Below, piece after piece: positions 40,088 through 48,428 of a stretch of 64,000 bases of DNA; within the stretch, counting starts at the first letter, position 1; each line of letters opens with the position of its first letter. Where the stretch lies: positions 310,001 through 374,000 of the forward strand of contig NZ_BMVF01000003.1 in NCBI RefSeq assembly GCF_014650575.1. Reading direction: 5' to 3'. Origin of the DNA: Streptomyces naganishii JCM 4654. Lineage in GTDB: Bacteria > Actinomycetota > Actinomycetes > Streptomycetales > Streptomycetaceae. A program made the position numbers and the translations under genes. A model generated the notes under the pieces. That model saw only the letters and a program-made list of their open reading frames with translations. It was not told the DNA's origin and did no database searches.

Positions 40088-41101
40088 TCAGGCGAGCCGG
40101 AAAGCGGAGGGCGTGGTGCGCGCGTCGGGGTGGGGTCCGGCGAGCAACTCGCGTACCCAGGTGAGCTGTTCGCGCCGGTGGTGGGCGCCGCCGCTCTCGT
40201 GGCCGTTGAACTCGTAGACGCGCAGGTCCTTGGGGCCGCCGTAGCGGTGGTAGGCGGCGAAGCAGGTGGAGGGCGGGCAGACGTCGTCCATCATGGCGAT
40301 GGAGAAGAGGGCCGGCGCGGTGGCGCGCGAGGCCAGCACCGCGGCGTCGACGTGGGCGAGCGTGGCGAAGACCTGCTCGGCACGGTCGCGGTGCAGGCTC
40401 AGGTACTCCGCGAGCTCGGTGTACGGCGGTGCGCCCGCGATCGTCGCCCCGCGCCGGATGTCGCACAGGAACGGGGCGTCGGGCATCACTCCGGCGAGGC
40501 CCGGGGTCAGCGCGGCCACCGCCAGCGCGATGCCGCCGCCCTGGCTGTGGCCGGTGACGACGATCCGGTCCGGGTCGACGGCCGGGTGCTCGCGCGCGGC
40601 CTCGACGAAGCGCACGGCGTCGGTGAACACCCGCCGGTAGTAGTGCTCTTGGGGGCTTTCGACGCCTCGCGTGAGGAAGCCGGGCACGGTGCCGGACAGG
40701 GCGGCGGTGTCGGGGGTGTCCCCGGGGGCGGCGGACCAGCCCTGGCCGCGCGTGTCCATGATGAAGTGCGCGTAGCCCGCGTTCGCCCAGAGCACCTGCT
40801 CGTTGGGCAGCCCGCGGCCGCGCCCGTAGCCGAGGAACTCCACCACGCAGCCGAGCGGCCCGCTCACCCCGGTGGGCAGGTGCAGCCAGCCCCGGACGGG
40901 TTCGCCGGCGAAGCCCGGCACGGTCACGTCGTAGGTCGTCACCCGGGTCAGACCGGTGTCCACGGGCGTGAAGCGGGGTGCTCCCGCGTGCGCCCGGGCC
41001 TCCCGCAGGGTCCGGGCCCAGAAGGCGTCGAGGCCGGTGGGCTCGGCGAGTTGGGGCCGCAGTGCGAGGCACTCGGCGAGGGTGAGGTCCGTCTGTGGCA
41101 T
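40088..41101 (-). CDS. Acetyl-xylan esterase/cephalosporin-C deacetylase family hydrolase
   Basis: A 337-residue alpha/beta hydrolase of the AXE1 family: RGWLHLPTGV start of the core, DTRGQGWS, nucleophile VVTGHSQGGGIAL (Ser near 181), Asp in AMMDDVCPPST and His in FNGHESGG. Family enzymes remove O-acetyl groups from sugars. No signal peptide is visible, so it acts inside the cell. First gene of an operon with a sialidase and aldolase, it may de-O-acetylate imported sialic acids, a known need in sialate catabolism (inference). Confidence 0.85.
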   Translation of the reverse strand: MPQTDLTLAECLALRPQLAEPTGLDAFWARTLREARAHAGAPRFTPVDTGLTRVTTYDVTVPGFAGEPVRGWLHLPTGVSGPLGCVVEFLGYGRGRGLPNEQVLWANAGYAHFIMDTRGQGWSAAPGDTPDTAALSGTVPGFLTRGVESPQEHYYRRVFTDAVRFVEAAREHPAVDPDRIVVTGHSQGGGIALAVAALTPGLAGVMPDAPFLCDIRRGATIAGAPPYTELAEYLSLHRDRAEQVFATLAHVDAAVLASRATAPALFSIAMMDDVCPPSTCFAAYHRYGGPKDLRVYEFNGHESGGAHHRREQLTWVRELLAGPHPDARTTPSAFRLA

Positions 41102-41198
41102 GAAGGGGCCCCGGTCGGTGTGGCGTGCGCGCGGCGCAGCGCGGGGATACGGGAGGGGGTCGGTGGACGCGAGTGAGGTCGACCCGACAAATCAGGGA

Positions 41199-41212
41199 GT
41201 CAGACGTCTGAC
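41199..41212. promoter_or_regulatory. GntR-type operator before the esterase-sialidase-aldolase operon
   Basis: GTCAGACGTCTGAC, a perfect 14 bp palindrome 98 bp upstream of the esterase ATG. Its core TCAGACGTCTGA recurs at 42081-42092 beside the gntR start. Confidence 0.75.
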
Positions 41213-41230
41213 GTCCGTTGTCCAGGGACC

Positions 41231-42043
41231 CTAGAGATCGCGGCGACGGCCGTCAAGCGCCTCGGCACGCTGGGCCCGCGCCTCGGCGACCCGGCGGCGC
41301 ACCGGCGCGTAGTGGTCGGTCAGGGCCGCCGCGAAGTCGCCGGCGTCCCGGTCCCGCAGCGCGGCGACGATGCGCTGGTGGTTGGCGATGGTGGCGGCCT
41401 CGTGCTCGTGCGTGAAGACGTCGAGGTGCGGCGCGACGATGACGTAGACGTCCCAGAAGGCCGCGGACAGCTGCCCGATGAGGTCGTTGCCGAGCGGTGC
41501 GACGAGGAGGGTGTGGAACTCGCGGTCGGCCTCGACGAAGCCCTTCCCCTCCCCGCCGCCCGCCCTGCGCATCTCCTCGACGAGTTCCGCCAGGCGGTCG
41601 ATCCGCTTGCCGTCGAGGGACGCCACGAGCCGCGCGGCCATGCTCCGTTCGAACAACTCGCGCACCTCGACGAGGTCGGTCATCACCTGGAAGTCGTCGT
41701 CCGGGCTGAGCAGGCCCCGGAAGGTCAGGCTCTCCACCAGGGCGGACAGGCTCAGCCGTCCCACATAGGTGCCGTGACCGTGCCGCACCTCGACGATGTC
41801 GAGGGCGGTGAGGATCCTGATCGCCTCGCGGACGCTGGAGCGGCTCGCGCCGAGCGCCTCGCACAGGGCGGGCTCGCTCGGCAGCGGGTCACCCGGGCGC
41901 AGCTTGTTGCGCAGGATGTAGGCCTTGATCCCGTCCACGACCTCCTGGCGCAGCGGCTGCCGCACCGATCCGGGCTCCCGTGCCGCACGCCGGACCGCTC
42001 CCGCCGCCTCTTGACCCACCGCCACCTCTTGACCCCTCTCCAT
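41231..42043 (-). CDS. FadR/FCD-type GntR family regulator of the sialic-acid-like locus
   Basis: A 270-residue protein from ATG 42043 (a start nine codons upstream is possible). N-terminal winged helix (PLRQEVVDGIKAYILRNKLR, then PSEPALCEALGASRSSVREA, then VRHGHGTYVG) and a C-terminal FCD helical ligand domain (VEADREFHTLLVAPLGNDLI, with His residues for metal: FHTLL, ANHQRIV, LTDHYAP). NanR is one member of this group. It lies between two divergent operons and shares operator palindromes with both, so it probably represses both until a sugar-acid ligand binds. Confidence 0.88.
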   Translation of the reverse strand: MERGQEVAVGQEAAGAVRRAAREPGSVRQPLRQEVVDGIKAYILRNKLRPGDPLPSEPALCEALGASRSSVREAIRILTALDIVEVRHGHGTYVGRLSLSALVESLTFRGLLSPDDDFQVMTDLVEVRELFERSMAARLVASLDGKRIDRLAELVEEMRRAGGGEGKGFVEADREFHTLLVAPLGNDLIGQLSAAFWDVYVIVAPHLDVFTHEHEAATIANHQRIVAALRDRDAGDFAAALTDHYAPVRRRVAEARAQRAEALDGRRRDL

Positions 42044-42078
42044 TGCCGGGCTACGTTCCCACGCTATCAAGCATCAGA

Positions 42079-42094
42079 CATCAGACGTCTGATG
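42079..42094. promoter_or_regulatory. GntR-type operator between gntR and the ABC importer operon
   Basis: CATCAGACGTCTGATG, a perfect 16 bp palindrome in the divergent intergenic region, 36 bp from the gntR ATG and 73 bp from the binding-protein start. An extra direct half-site (CATCAGAC at 42072-42079) abuts it. Confidence 0.78.
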
Positions 42095-42166
42095 CACGGT
42101 CGACGAGGTGCCGACCACCTCCGCCTCCCCCGCTCGACCAGTCCCGTCTCCCGCTTGGAGGACTCC

Positions 42167-43762
42167 TTGTCCGCGCGCAGTGCAGCCGGCGTCGACCGCC
42201 GCACCTTCCTGAGACTCGCCAGCGCCATCGGTGTCGCGACCGCCGTCACCACGGGCTTGACGGCCTGCGGCGGTCCGGCCTCCGGCGGGGACGGCGCCGG
42301 CGGCTCCGGCAGCGGCGCCGGCGTCATCGAGGCCGGCCTGTCCTACCCGCTCTCCACCGGCTTCGACCCGATGATCACCTCGGGCGCGACCCCGTACGCG
42401 GCCAACATGCACATCTTCGAGGGCCTGGTGGACCTCGACCCGGTCACCCTCGTGGCCCGGCCGACGCTGGCCACGGAGATGCCCAAGAAGATCAACGCGA
42501 CCACCTACCGGGCCACCCTGCGCAAGGGCGCCACCTTCCACGACGGCTCACCGGTCACCGCGGACGACGTGGTGTTCAGCTTCGAACGCGTCCTCGACCC
42601 GAAGAACGCCTCGCTGATGGCGCAGTTCGTGCCGTTCATCGACAAGGTCACCGCGGTCGGCGCGTCGACGGTCGAGTTCCGGCTGAAGTACCCCTTCGCC
42701 CTGTTCCCCTCGCGCGTCTCCGTGGTGCGCATCGTGCCCAGGAAGATCGCCGGCGCCGACCCCAAGGCCTTCGACACCAAGCCGGTCGGCTCGGGCCCCT
42801 ACCGCTTCGTGCAGGCGGTGCGCGAGGACAAGATCGTCATGCAGGCCTACGACAAGTACAACGGCCCGCACCCGGCCAAGGCCAAGAAGATGGTCTGGCA
42901 CCTGATCTCCGACCCGTCCGCGCGCGTCAGCGCCCTCCAGTCCGGCCGCGTGCAGGCCATCGAGGACGTCCCCTACATCGACGTCAAGGGCTTCACCGGC
43001 AAGGACAAGGTCGAGTCCGTCCAGTCCTTCGGGCTGCTCTTCCTCATGTTCAACTGCGCCGACAAGCGCTTCGCGGACAAGCGGGTGCGCCAGGCGCTGC
43101 ACTACGCGCTCGACACCGAGAAGATCATCTCCACCGCGCTGCTGGGCAACGCCGCGCCCGCCACCGGCTATCTGCCGGCCACCCACCCCGACTACCACAA
43201 GGCCGCCACGGTCTACGGACACGACCCCGCCAAGGCCAGGAAGCTGCTCGCCGACGCCGGGGTGGGCAAGCTCTCCTTCACGCTGCTGCTCACCGACAAC
43301 GGCTGGGTCAAGGACATCGCGCCGCTGATCAAGGAGAGCTGGGCGGCGGCCGGCATCGACGCCCGGCTCGACATCCAGCAGTCCGCCGCCCAGTACGCCA
43401 AGATCGACAAGGGCGGCTTCGACGTCCTGGCCGCACCCGGCGACCCCTCCGTCTTCGGCAACGACGCCGACCTGCTGCTGCGCTGGTTCTACTACGGATT
43501 CTGGCCCGAGAAGCGCTACGGCTGGACCGGTTCCGCCGCGTACAAGCAGACCAAGTCACTGCTGGACAAGGCCGCCGCGGAGGGCGACGCGGCCCGGCGC
43601 AAGGAGCTGTGGGGCAAGGTCACCGACCTGGTCGCCGAGGAGGCCGCGCTGTACCCGGTGCTGCACCGCAAGCTGCCCACCGCCTGGCGCGAGGGCGCGC
43701 TGACCGGGTTCAGGCCGCTGCCCACCACCGGGCTCTCCTTCATCGACGTCGGCCGCGCCTGA
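42167..43762 (+). CDS. Family 5 (peptide/sialic-acid-type) ABC substrate-binding lipoprotein
   Basis: A 531-residue lipoprotein. TTG 42167 is chosen because GGAGGA lies five bases upstream and the protein then begins SARSAAGVDRRTFLRLASA, a Tat-type signal with lipobox LTACG. The body is the DppA/OppA fold: FEGLVDLDPVTLVARPTLAT, TFHDGSPVTADDVVFSFERV, VGSGPYRFVQ, DKRVRQALHYALD. Family 5 proteins mostly bind peptides, but the C. glutamicum SiaE-type importer for sialic acid uses this fold. First gene of a four-gene importer operon (permease, fused permease-ATPase, ATPase). Confidence 0.88.
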   Translation: MSARSAAGVDRRTFLRLASAIGVATAVTTGLTACGGPASGGDGAGGSGSGAGVIEAGLSYPLSTGFDPMITSGATPYAANMHIFEGLVDLDPVTLVARPTLATEMPKKINATTYRATLRKGATFHDGSPVTADDVVFSFERVLDPKNASLMAQFVPFIDKVTAVGASTVEFRLKYPFALFPSRVSVVRIVPRKIAGADPKAFDTKPVGSGPYRFVQAVREDKIVMQAYDKYNGPHPAKAKKMVWHLISDPSARVSALQSGRVQAIEDVPYIDVKGFTGKDKVESVQSFGLLFLMFNCADKRFADKRVRQALHYALDTEKIISTALLGNAAPATGYLPATHPDYHKAATVYGHDPAKARKLLADAGVGKLSFTLLLTDNGWVKDIAPLIKESWAAAGIDARLDIQQSAAQYAKIDKGGFDVLAAPGDPSVFGNDADLLLRWFYYGFWPEKRYGWTGSAAYKQTKSLLDKAAAEGDAARRKELWGKVTDLVAEEAALYPVLHRKLPTAWREGALTGFRPLPTTGLSFIDVGRA

Positions 43763-43864
43763 CCCGTACCGGCCGTGGGGCCGCCGCCACCGCACCACTG
43801 CTCCGGTACGCCACAGCGGCGCGGTGCGCGGCGGTGGCCCCGCCCAATCCCTAGGAACCTCACG

Positions 43865-44815
43865 ATGGTTGCTTTTCTCCGGCTCGCGCTGCGCCGCGTC
43901 GCGATGATGCCGGTGATGGTCCTCGGCATCACCCTGCTGGTCTTCGTGGTCCTGCAGTTCTCGCCGGCCGACCCCGCGTACAACGCGCTCGGGGACAGCG
44001 CGAGCCCCGCGGCACGGGCCGCGTTCGCCGAGGCGCACGGCCTCGACGACCCGTTGCCGGTGCGGTACTTCTCCTTCATCGGCGACCTGCTGCGCGGGGA
44101 CCTCGGGGTCACCGTGTCGCCCAGCCAGCCCGTGGCCGACCGGATCGCCACCGCGTTCCCCCTCACCCTCCAGCTCACCCTGCTCGGCCTGGTGCTGGCC
44201 ATCGTGCTCGCCCTGGTCTTCGGTGTCACCGGCGCCGTCCATCGCGACCGCTGGCCCGACCAGGTCTTCCGGGTGCTGTCGATGGCGGGCATCGCCCTGC
44301 CCTCGTTCTGGCTCGGCGTACTGCTCATCCAGCAGTTCGCCCTGAACACGCCCCTGTTCCCGACCGGCGGCTACGTCAATCCGTCCGATTCCCCCAGCGG
44401 CTGGCTCAAGAGCCTGACGCTCCCCGCGGTCGCCCTCGCGCTGCCCGTCGCCTCCTCGCTGGCCCGGCTGATCCGCACCGCGATGGTCACCGAACTCGAC
44501 CGCGACTACGTGCGCACCGCCCGGGGCAGCGGCCTGCCGCCCTTCCTGATCATCCGGTCGGCGCTGCGCAACGCCCTGGTCACCCCGCTGACGGTGCTCG
44601 GCGTCAAGGTCGGCTACCTGCTCAGCGGCGCCGTGGTCATCGAGGCGATCTTCGACCTGCCCGGCATGGGCAAGCTGATCCTCGAAGGCGTCACCGGGGG
44701 CGACGTCGCGCTCGTCCAGGGCACCGTGCTCACCATCGCGGTCTCCTTCCTCGTGGTCAACGTCGTCGTCGACCTGCTCTATCTGCTCGTCAACCCGCGC
44801 ATCAGGACGGTGTGA
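43865..44815 (+). CDS. DppB-type ABC transporter permease
   Basis: A 316-residue inner-membrane permease: FLRLALRRVAMMPVMVLGI opening TM1, RYFSFIGDLLRGDLGVTV periplasmic motif, five more TM helices and the cytosolic EAA loop VRTARGSGLPPFLIIRSALR that docks on the ATPase. ATG 43865 follows AGGAACC. It pairs with the permease half of the next protein to form the channel. Its TGA overlaps the next ATG as TGATG. Confidence 0.92.
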   Translation: MVAFLRLALRRVAMMPVMVLGITLLVFVVLQFSPADPAYNALGDSASPAARAAFAEAHGLDDPLPVRYFSFIGDLLRGDLGVTVSPSQPVADRIATAFPLTLQLTLLGLVLAIVLALVFGVTGAVHRDRWPDQVFRVLSMAGIALPSFWLGVLLIQQFALNTPLFPTGGYVNPSDSPSGWLKSLTLPAVALALPVASSLARLIRTAMVTELDRDYVRTARGSGLPPFLIIRSALRNALVTPLTVLGVKVGYLLSGAVVIEAIFDLPGMGKLILEGVTGGDVALVQGTVLTIAVSFLVVNVVVDLLYLLVNPRIRTV

Positions 44816-46818
44816 TGTTCGCCCCGCACTCCCTCGCCGAGCGGCTCCGGCCCGGCACCCGCCTGCGCCGTCTGCCCGTGGCCTCCCGGGTCGCGCTCGT
44901 GGTCCTCCTCGTGGTCGTCCTCGGCGCGCTCCTCGCCCCGCTGCTCACCCAGGACCCGCTCGCCACCGGCACGCCCGCCCAGGCGCCGGGCGCCGGCCAC
45001 TGGTTCGGCACCGACCGGGCCGGCCGTGACGTGCTGGCCCGTGTCGTGCACGGCGCGCGCTACTCCCTCACCATCGGGCTCGGCGCGACCGCCCTGGCCC
45101 TGGTCGTCGGCTCGCTCCTGGGCGCCCTCGCGGCCACCTCGCGCAAGTTCGCCGACGAGGCGGTGATGCGCACGCTGGACGTCGTGATGTCGTTCCCGCC
45201 GATCGCCCTGGCCGCCGTGCTCGTCGCCGTGTTCGGGCCCAGCGTCCCGGTCATCATCTTCACCATCGCGTTCGTGTACTCGCCCTCGCTGGCGAGGGTG
45301 GTGCGGGCCAACGTGCTGGAGCAGTACGGCGAGGACTACGTCGCCGCCGAACAGGTCATCGGCGCCCGGCGCGGCCACATCGTCGCCCGGCACGTCGCCG
45401 TCAACTGCGCGGCGCCCGTGCTGGTGTTCGCCACCGTCATGGTCGCCGACTCCATCATCTTCGAGGCCAGCCTGTCCTTCATCGGCGCCGGCGTGCAGGA
45501 CCCCGACCCCAGCTGGGGCAGCGTCCTCGCCTACGGCCGGCAGATCCTGCTGTCCGGAGGCTGGTGGGCCACCCTCTTCCCCGGCCTGTGCCTGCTGGTC
45601 ACCGTGCTCGCCCTGAACGTCCTGTCCGAGGGCATGACGGACGCCGCCGCGGCCCCGGACAGAGGCCGCACCGGCGGCACGGACCGCGACGAGAACACCA
45701 CGGCCGCCGCCGGCAGGACCCAAACGGGTGCCGAGGCGACGACGAGTGACAGCGGCGCCGAAGTCGACGCGGCCCTCGCCGAGCTGGCCGCCCGCGTCTC
45801 CCTCGCGGCACCCGCGGTGCCGCCGCTGGCCGAGGACGCACCCGAGCTGCTCGCCGTGCGGGACCTGACGATCCGCTTCCCCGTCCGCTACGGCGACACC
45901 CGCGTCGTCGACGGCATCTCCTTCGCCGTCCGCGAGGGCGAGACCCTCGGGCTGGTCGGCGAGTCCGGCTGCGGCAAGTCCGTGACCAGCCTCGCGATCA
46001 TGGGCCTGCTGGCCCGCAACGCCGAGGCCGAGGGCGAGATCCTCTACCGGGGCCGCGACCTGCTGAAGCTGTCCCCGAAGGAGCGGCGGGCGCTCATGGG
46101 CCCGGAGATCGCGATGGTCTACCAGGACGCGATGTCGTCCCTGAACCCCTCCGTCCTCATCGGCACCCAGCTCAAGTGGCTCACCTCGCGCGGCGGCACC
46201 CGCACCCCCGCCGAACTGCTCGAACTGGTCGGCCTGTCCCCCGAGCGCACCCTGCGCAGCTACCCGCACGAGCTCTCCGGCGGCCAGCGCCAGCGCGTAC
46301 TGATCGCCATGGCGCTCTCGCGCAGCCCGCGGCTGCTCATCGCCGACGAGCCGACCACCGCGCTCGACGTCACCGTCCAGGCGCAGGTCGTCGAACTGCT
46401 GGCCGAGCTGCGCGACGAGCTCGGCTTCGCGATGGTGCTCGTCTCCCACGACCTGGCCCTGGTCGGCGACCTCGCCCACCGGGTGGCGGTGATGTACGCC
46501 GGTCAGGTCGCCGAGGCCGGCGCCACCCGCTCCCTGCTGACCGACCCGGCGCACCACTACAGCCGCGGACTGCTCGGTTCGGTCGTCTCGCTGGAGTCCG
46601 GGGCGCGGCGGCTGCACCAGATCCGCGGTGTCGTACCGGCCCCGAGGGCGTTCGGCCCCGGCTGCCGGTTCGCCTCCCGCTGCGCCGCCGCCACGGCGGT
46701 GTGCGCCACCAGCGCTCCGGCCCCGGCCGGGCGCGACGACGCGCGGGACCACCTGTTCGCCTGTCACCACCCGGCGCCCGCGCCCCGGCCGGCCGAGCCG
46801 CTGGAGAGCACCCGATGA
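44815..46818 (+). CDS. Fused DppC-type permease and DppD-type ATPase
   Basis: A 667-residue fusion. Residues about 1-275 are a DppC permease (WFGTDRAGRDVLARVVHGAR, EAA loop with VAAEQVIGARRGHIVARHVA). A charged, Gly/Thr/Ala-rich linker follows (about 280-340, with ENTTAAAGRTQTGAEA). Residues about 345-650 are an oligopeptide ATPase: Walker A GESGCGKS (about 382), LSGGQRQR (about 487), Walker B LLIADEPT, H-loop VSHDLA and a C-terminal oligo_HPY Cys region (CRFASRCAAATAVC). In most dpp-like systems these are separate proteins. The same fusion occurs, to my knowledge, in the sialic-acid importer of Corynebacterium. Confidence 0.9.
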   Translation: MFAPHSLAERLRPGTRLRRLPVASRVALVVLLVVVLGALLAPLLTQDPLATGTPAQAPGAGHWFGTDRAGRDVLARVVHGARYSLTIGLGATALALVVGSLLGALAATSRKFADEAVMRTLDVVMSFPPIALAAVLVAVFGPSVPVIIFTIAFVYSPSLARVVRANVLEQYGEDYVAAEQVIGARRGHIVARHVAVNCAAPVLVFATVMVADSIIFEASLSFIGAGVQDPDPSWGSVLAYGRQILLSGGWWATLFPGLCLLVTVLALNVLSEGMTDAAAAPDRGRTGGTDRDENTTAAAGRTQTGAEATTSDSGAEVDAALAELAARVSLAAPAVPPLAEDAPELLAVRDLTIRFPVRYGDTRVVDGISFAVREGETLGLVGESGCGKSVTSLAIMGLLARNAEAEGEILYRGRDLLKLSPKERRALMGPEIAMVYQDAMSSLNPSVLIGTQLKWLTSRGGTRTPAELLELVGLSPERTLRSYPHELSGGQRQRVLIAMALSRSPRLLIADEPTTALDVTVQAQVVELLAELRDELGFAMVLVSHDLALVGDLAHRVAVMYAGQVAEAGATRSLLTDPAHHYSRGLLGSVVSLESGARRLHQIRGVVPAPRAFGPGCRFASRCAAATAVCATSAPAPAGRDDARDHLFACHHPAPAPRPAEPLESTR

Positions 46819-47963
46819 GCACCGGACGGCACCCGGCCGCACCCGGCCGCCCGACGAAGCCAGCGGGTCGGCACCCGAAGCCCGCAGGGCCGTCCGCGAC
46901 CACCGCCCCGGAGGACACCGCCATGGAGCCACTCGTCCGCCTCGACCGCGTCCACGTACGGCACCGGGCCCGCGGTGGCGGCATCCTGCGCCGGGACGCG
47001 GTGCACGCCCTGACCGACGCCTCGCTCGAGGTCCGGCGCGGCGAGATCCTCGGCCTGGTCGGCGAGTCGGGGTGCGGAAAGTCCACGCTGGCCCGCGTGG
47101 TCACCGGGCTGCAGCGCCCGACGGAGGGTCAGGTGTACTTCCGCGGCAAGGATTTGTGGAAGATGACTCCCGCGCAACGCCGTACCGGATTCGGGTCGGC
47201 CGTCGGCGTCGTCTTCCAGGACCCCTCCACCGCGCTCAACCCCCGGCTGCCGGTGCGCCGGATCCTGCGCGACCCGCTGGACGTGCACGAGCGGGGCACG
47301 CGGGCCGCGCGCGAGCGCCGGGTCGCGGAACTGCTCGACCTGGTCGGCCTGCCCGGCCACACCCTGGACGCGCTGCCGGGCCAGCTGTCCGGGGGCCAGC
47401 GCCAGCGGGTGGCCATCGCCCGCGCCCTGGCACTGGAGCCGGAGCTGATCGTCGCCGACGAACCCACCAGCGCCCTGGACGTGTCGGTGCGCGCCCAGAT
47501 CCTCAACCTGCTCGTGGACCTGCGCGCCCGCCTCGGCCTGGCCATGGTGTTCATCTCGCACGACGTGCAGACGGTGCGGTACCTGGCGGACCGCGTCGCG
47601 GTGCTCTACCTCGGCCGGGTCGTCGAGGAGGGCGCGACCGCCCAGGTCTGCGGCGACTCCCGGCACCCGTACACGCGGGCCCTGCTCTCGGCCACGCCGA
47701 GCCTGCTGGAGCGCCCCGAGCGGATCGTCCTGCACGGCCCGGTCCCCTCGGCCACCAACCCGCCCTCCGGCTGCCCGTTCCGCACGCGCTGCTGGAAGGC
47801 GGACGACGCCTGCGCCGCCGTGTTCCCGGCGGTGACGGACGGTCCCGGCGGCCACCGCTGGCACTGCGTCCACCCGCAGCCGCCGCGAGCGGAAGCCGAG
47901 CCGGTCCCGTCCGTCCCCCGGCGCCGCCGCGCAGGGAACCTGACCGTCAGCCCAGGAAGCTGA
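46815..47963 (+). CDS. DppF-type ABC transporter ATPase
   Basis: A 382-residue ATPase from ATG 46815 (ATGA overlap with the fusion gene). An N-terminal Pro/Lys-rich extension of about 38 residues precedes MEPLVRLDRVHVRHR. Walker A GESGCGKST (about residue 83), Q-loop VVFQDPSTALNPRLP, signature LSGGQRQRVAIA (about 191), Walker B LIVADEPTSALD and H-loop ISHDVQTV are intact, with the C-terminal CPFRTRCWKADDAC motif. It pairs with the ATPase half of the fusion. The 3' end overlaps the convergent yjbQ gene by 17 bp. Confidence 0.9.
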   Translation: MSTGRHPAAPGRPTKPAGRHPKPAGPSATTAPEDTAMEPLVRLDRVHVRHRARGGGILRRDAVHALTDASLEVRRGEILGLVGESGCGKSTLARVVTGLQRPTEGQVYFRGKDLWKMTPAQRRTGFGSAVGVVFQDPSTALNPRLPVRRILRDPLDVHERGTRAARERRVAELLDLVGLPGHTLDALPGQLSGGQRQRVAIARALALEPELIVADEPTSALDVSVRAQILNLLVDLRARLGLAMVFISHDVQTVRYLADRVAVLYLGRVVEEGATAQVCGDSRHPYTRALLSATPSLLERPERIVLHGPVPSATNPPSGCPFRTRCWKADDACAAVFPAVTDGPGGHRWHCVHPQPPRAEAEPVPSVPRRRRAGNLTVSPGS

Positions 47964-48369
47964 GCCGCACCTGGCGGTTGGGATTGTCCTTGTTGGTGTC
48001 CACCAGGCACACCGACTGCCAGGTGCCCAGTTCCAGGCGGCCGCCGAGGACCGGGATGGTCGCGTGCGGCGGGACGATGGCGGGCAGCACGTGGTCACGG
48101 CCGTGGCCGGGGCTGCCGTGGCGGTGCTGCCAGCGGTCGTCGGCGGGCAGCAGCGTGTGCAGCGCCGCGAGGAGGTCGTCGTCGCTCCCGGCGCCGGTCT
48201 CGATGATCGCGATGCCCGCGGTGGCGTGCGGCACGAAGACGTTCAGCAGGCCGTCGCGGCCGTCCGCGGTCTCGCGCAGGAACGTCTCGCAGTCGCGGGT
48301 GAGGTCGACGACCGTCTCGTGGGAGCCGGAGGCCACGTTCAGCACTCGGGTGGTGAAGGCATGTGACAT
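47947..48369 (-). CDS. yjbQ: YjbQ family (secondary thiamine-phosphate synthase-like) protein
   Basis: A 140-residue UPF0047/YjbQ protein with NVFVPHATAGIAIIETG (metal His), LLPADDRWQHRHGSPGHGRD, LPAIVPPHATIPVLGGRLEL and TWQSVCLVDTNKDNP. E. coli YjbQ can replace thiamine-phosphate synthase when overexpressed; the natural role is unsettled. The start at 48369 (MSHAFTTRVLNV) matches the family. Divergent from the flavin oxidoreductase. Confidence 0.9.
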   Translation of the reverse strand: MSHAFTTRVLNVASGSHETVVDLTRDCETFLRETADGRDGLLNVFVPHATAGIAIIETGAGSDDDLLAALHTLLPADDRWQHRHGSPGHGRDHVLPAIVPPHATIPVLGGRLELGTWQSVCLVDTNKDNPNRQVRLSFLG

Positions 48370-48428
48370 GCACCCCATCCTCCCGGACGGCGGGGAAGTT
48401 CCGGGCCCCTGGCACGGTTGGCACGGGC

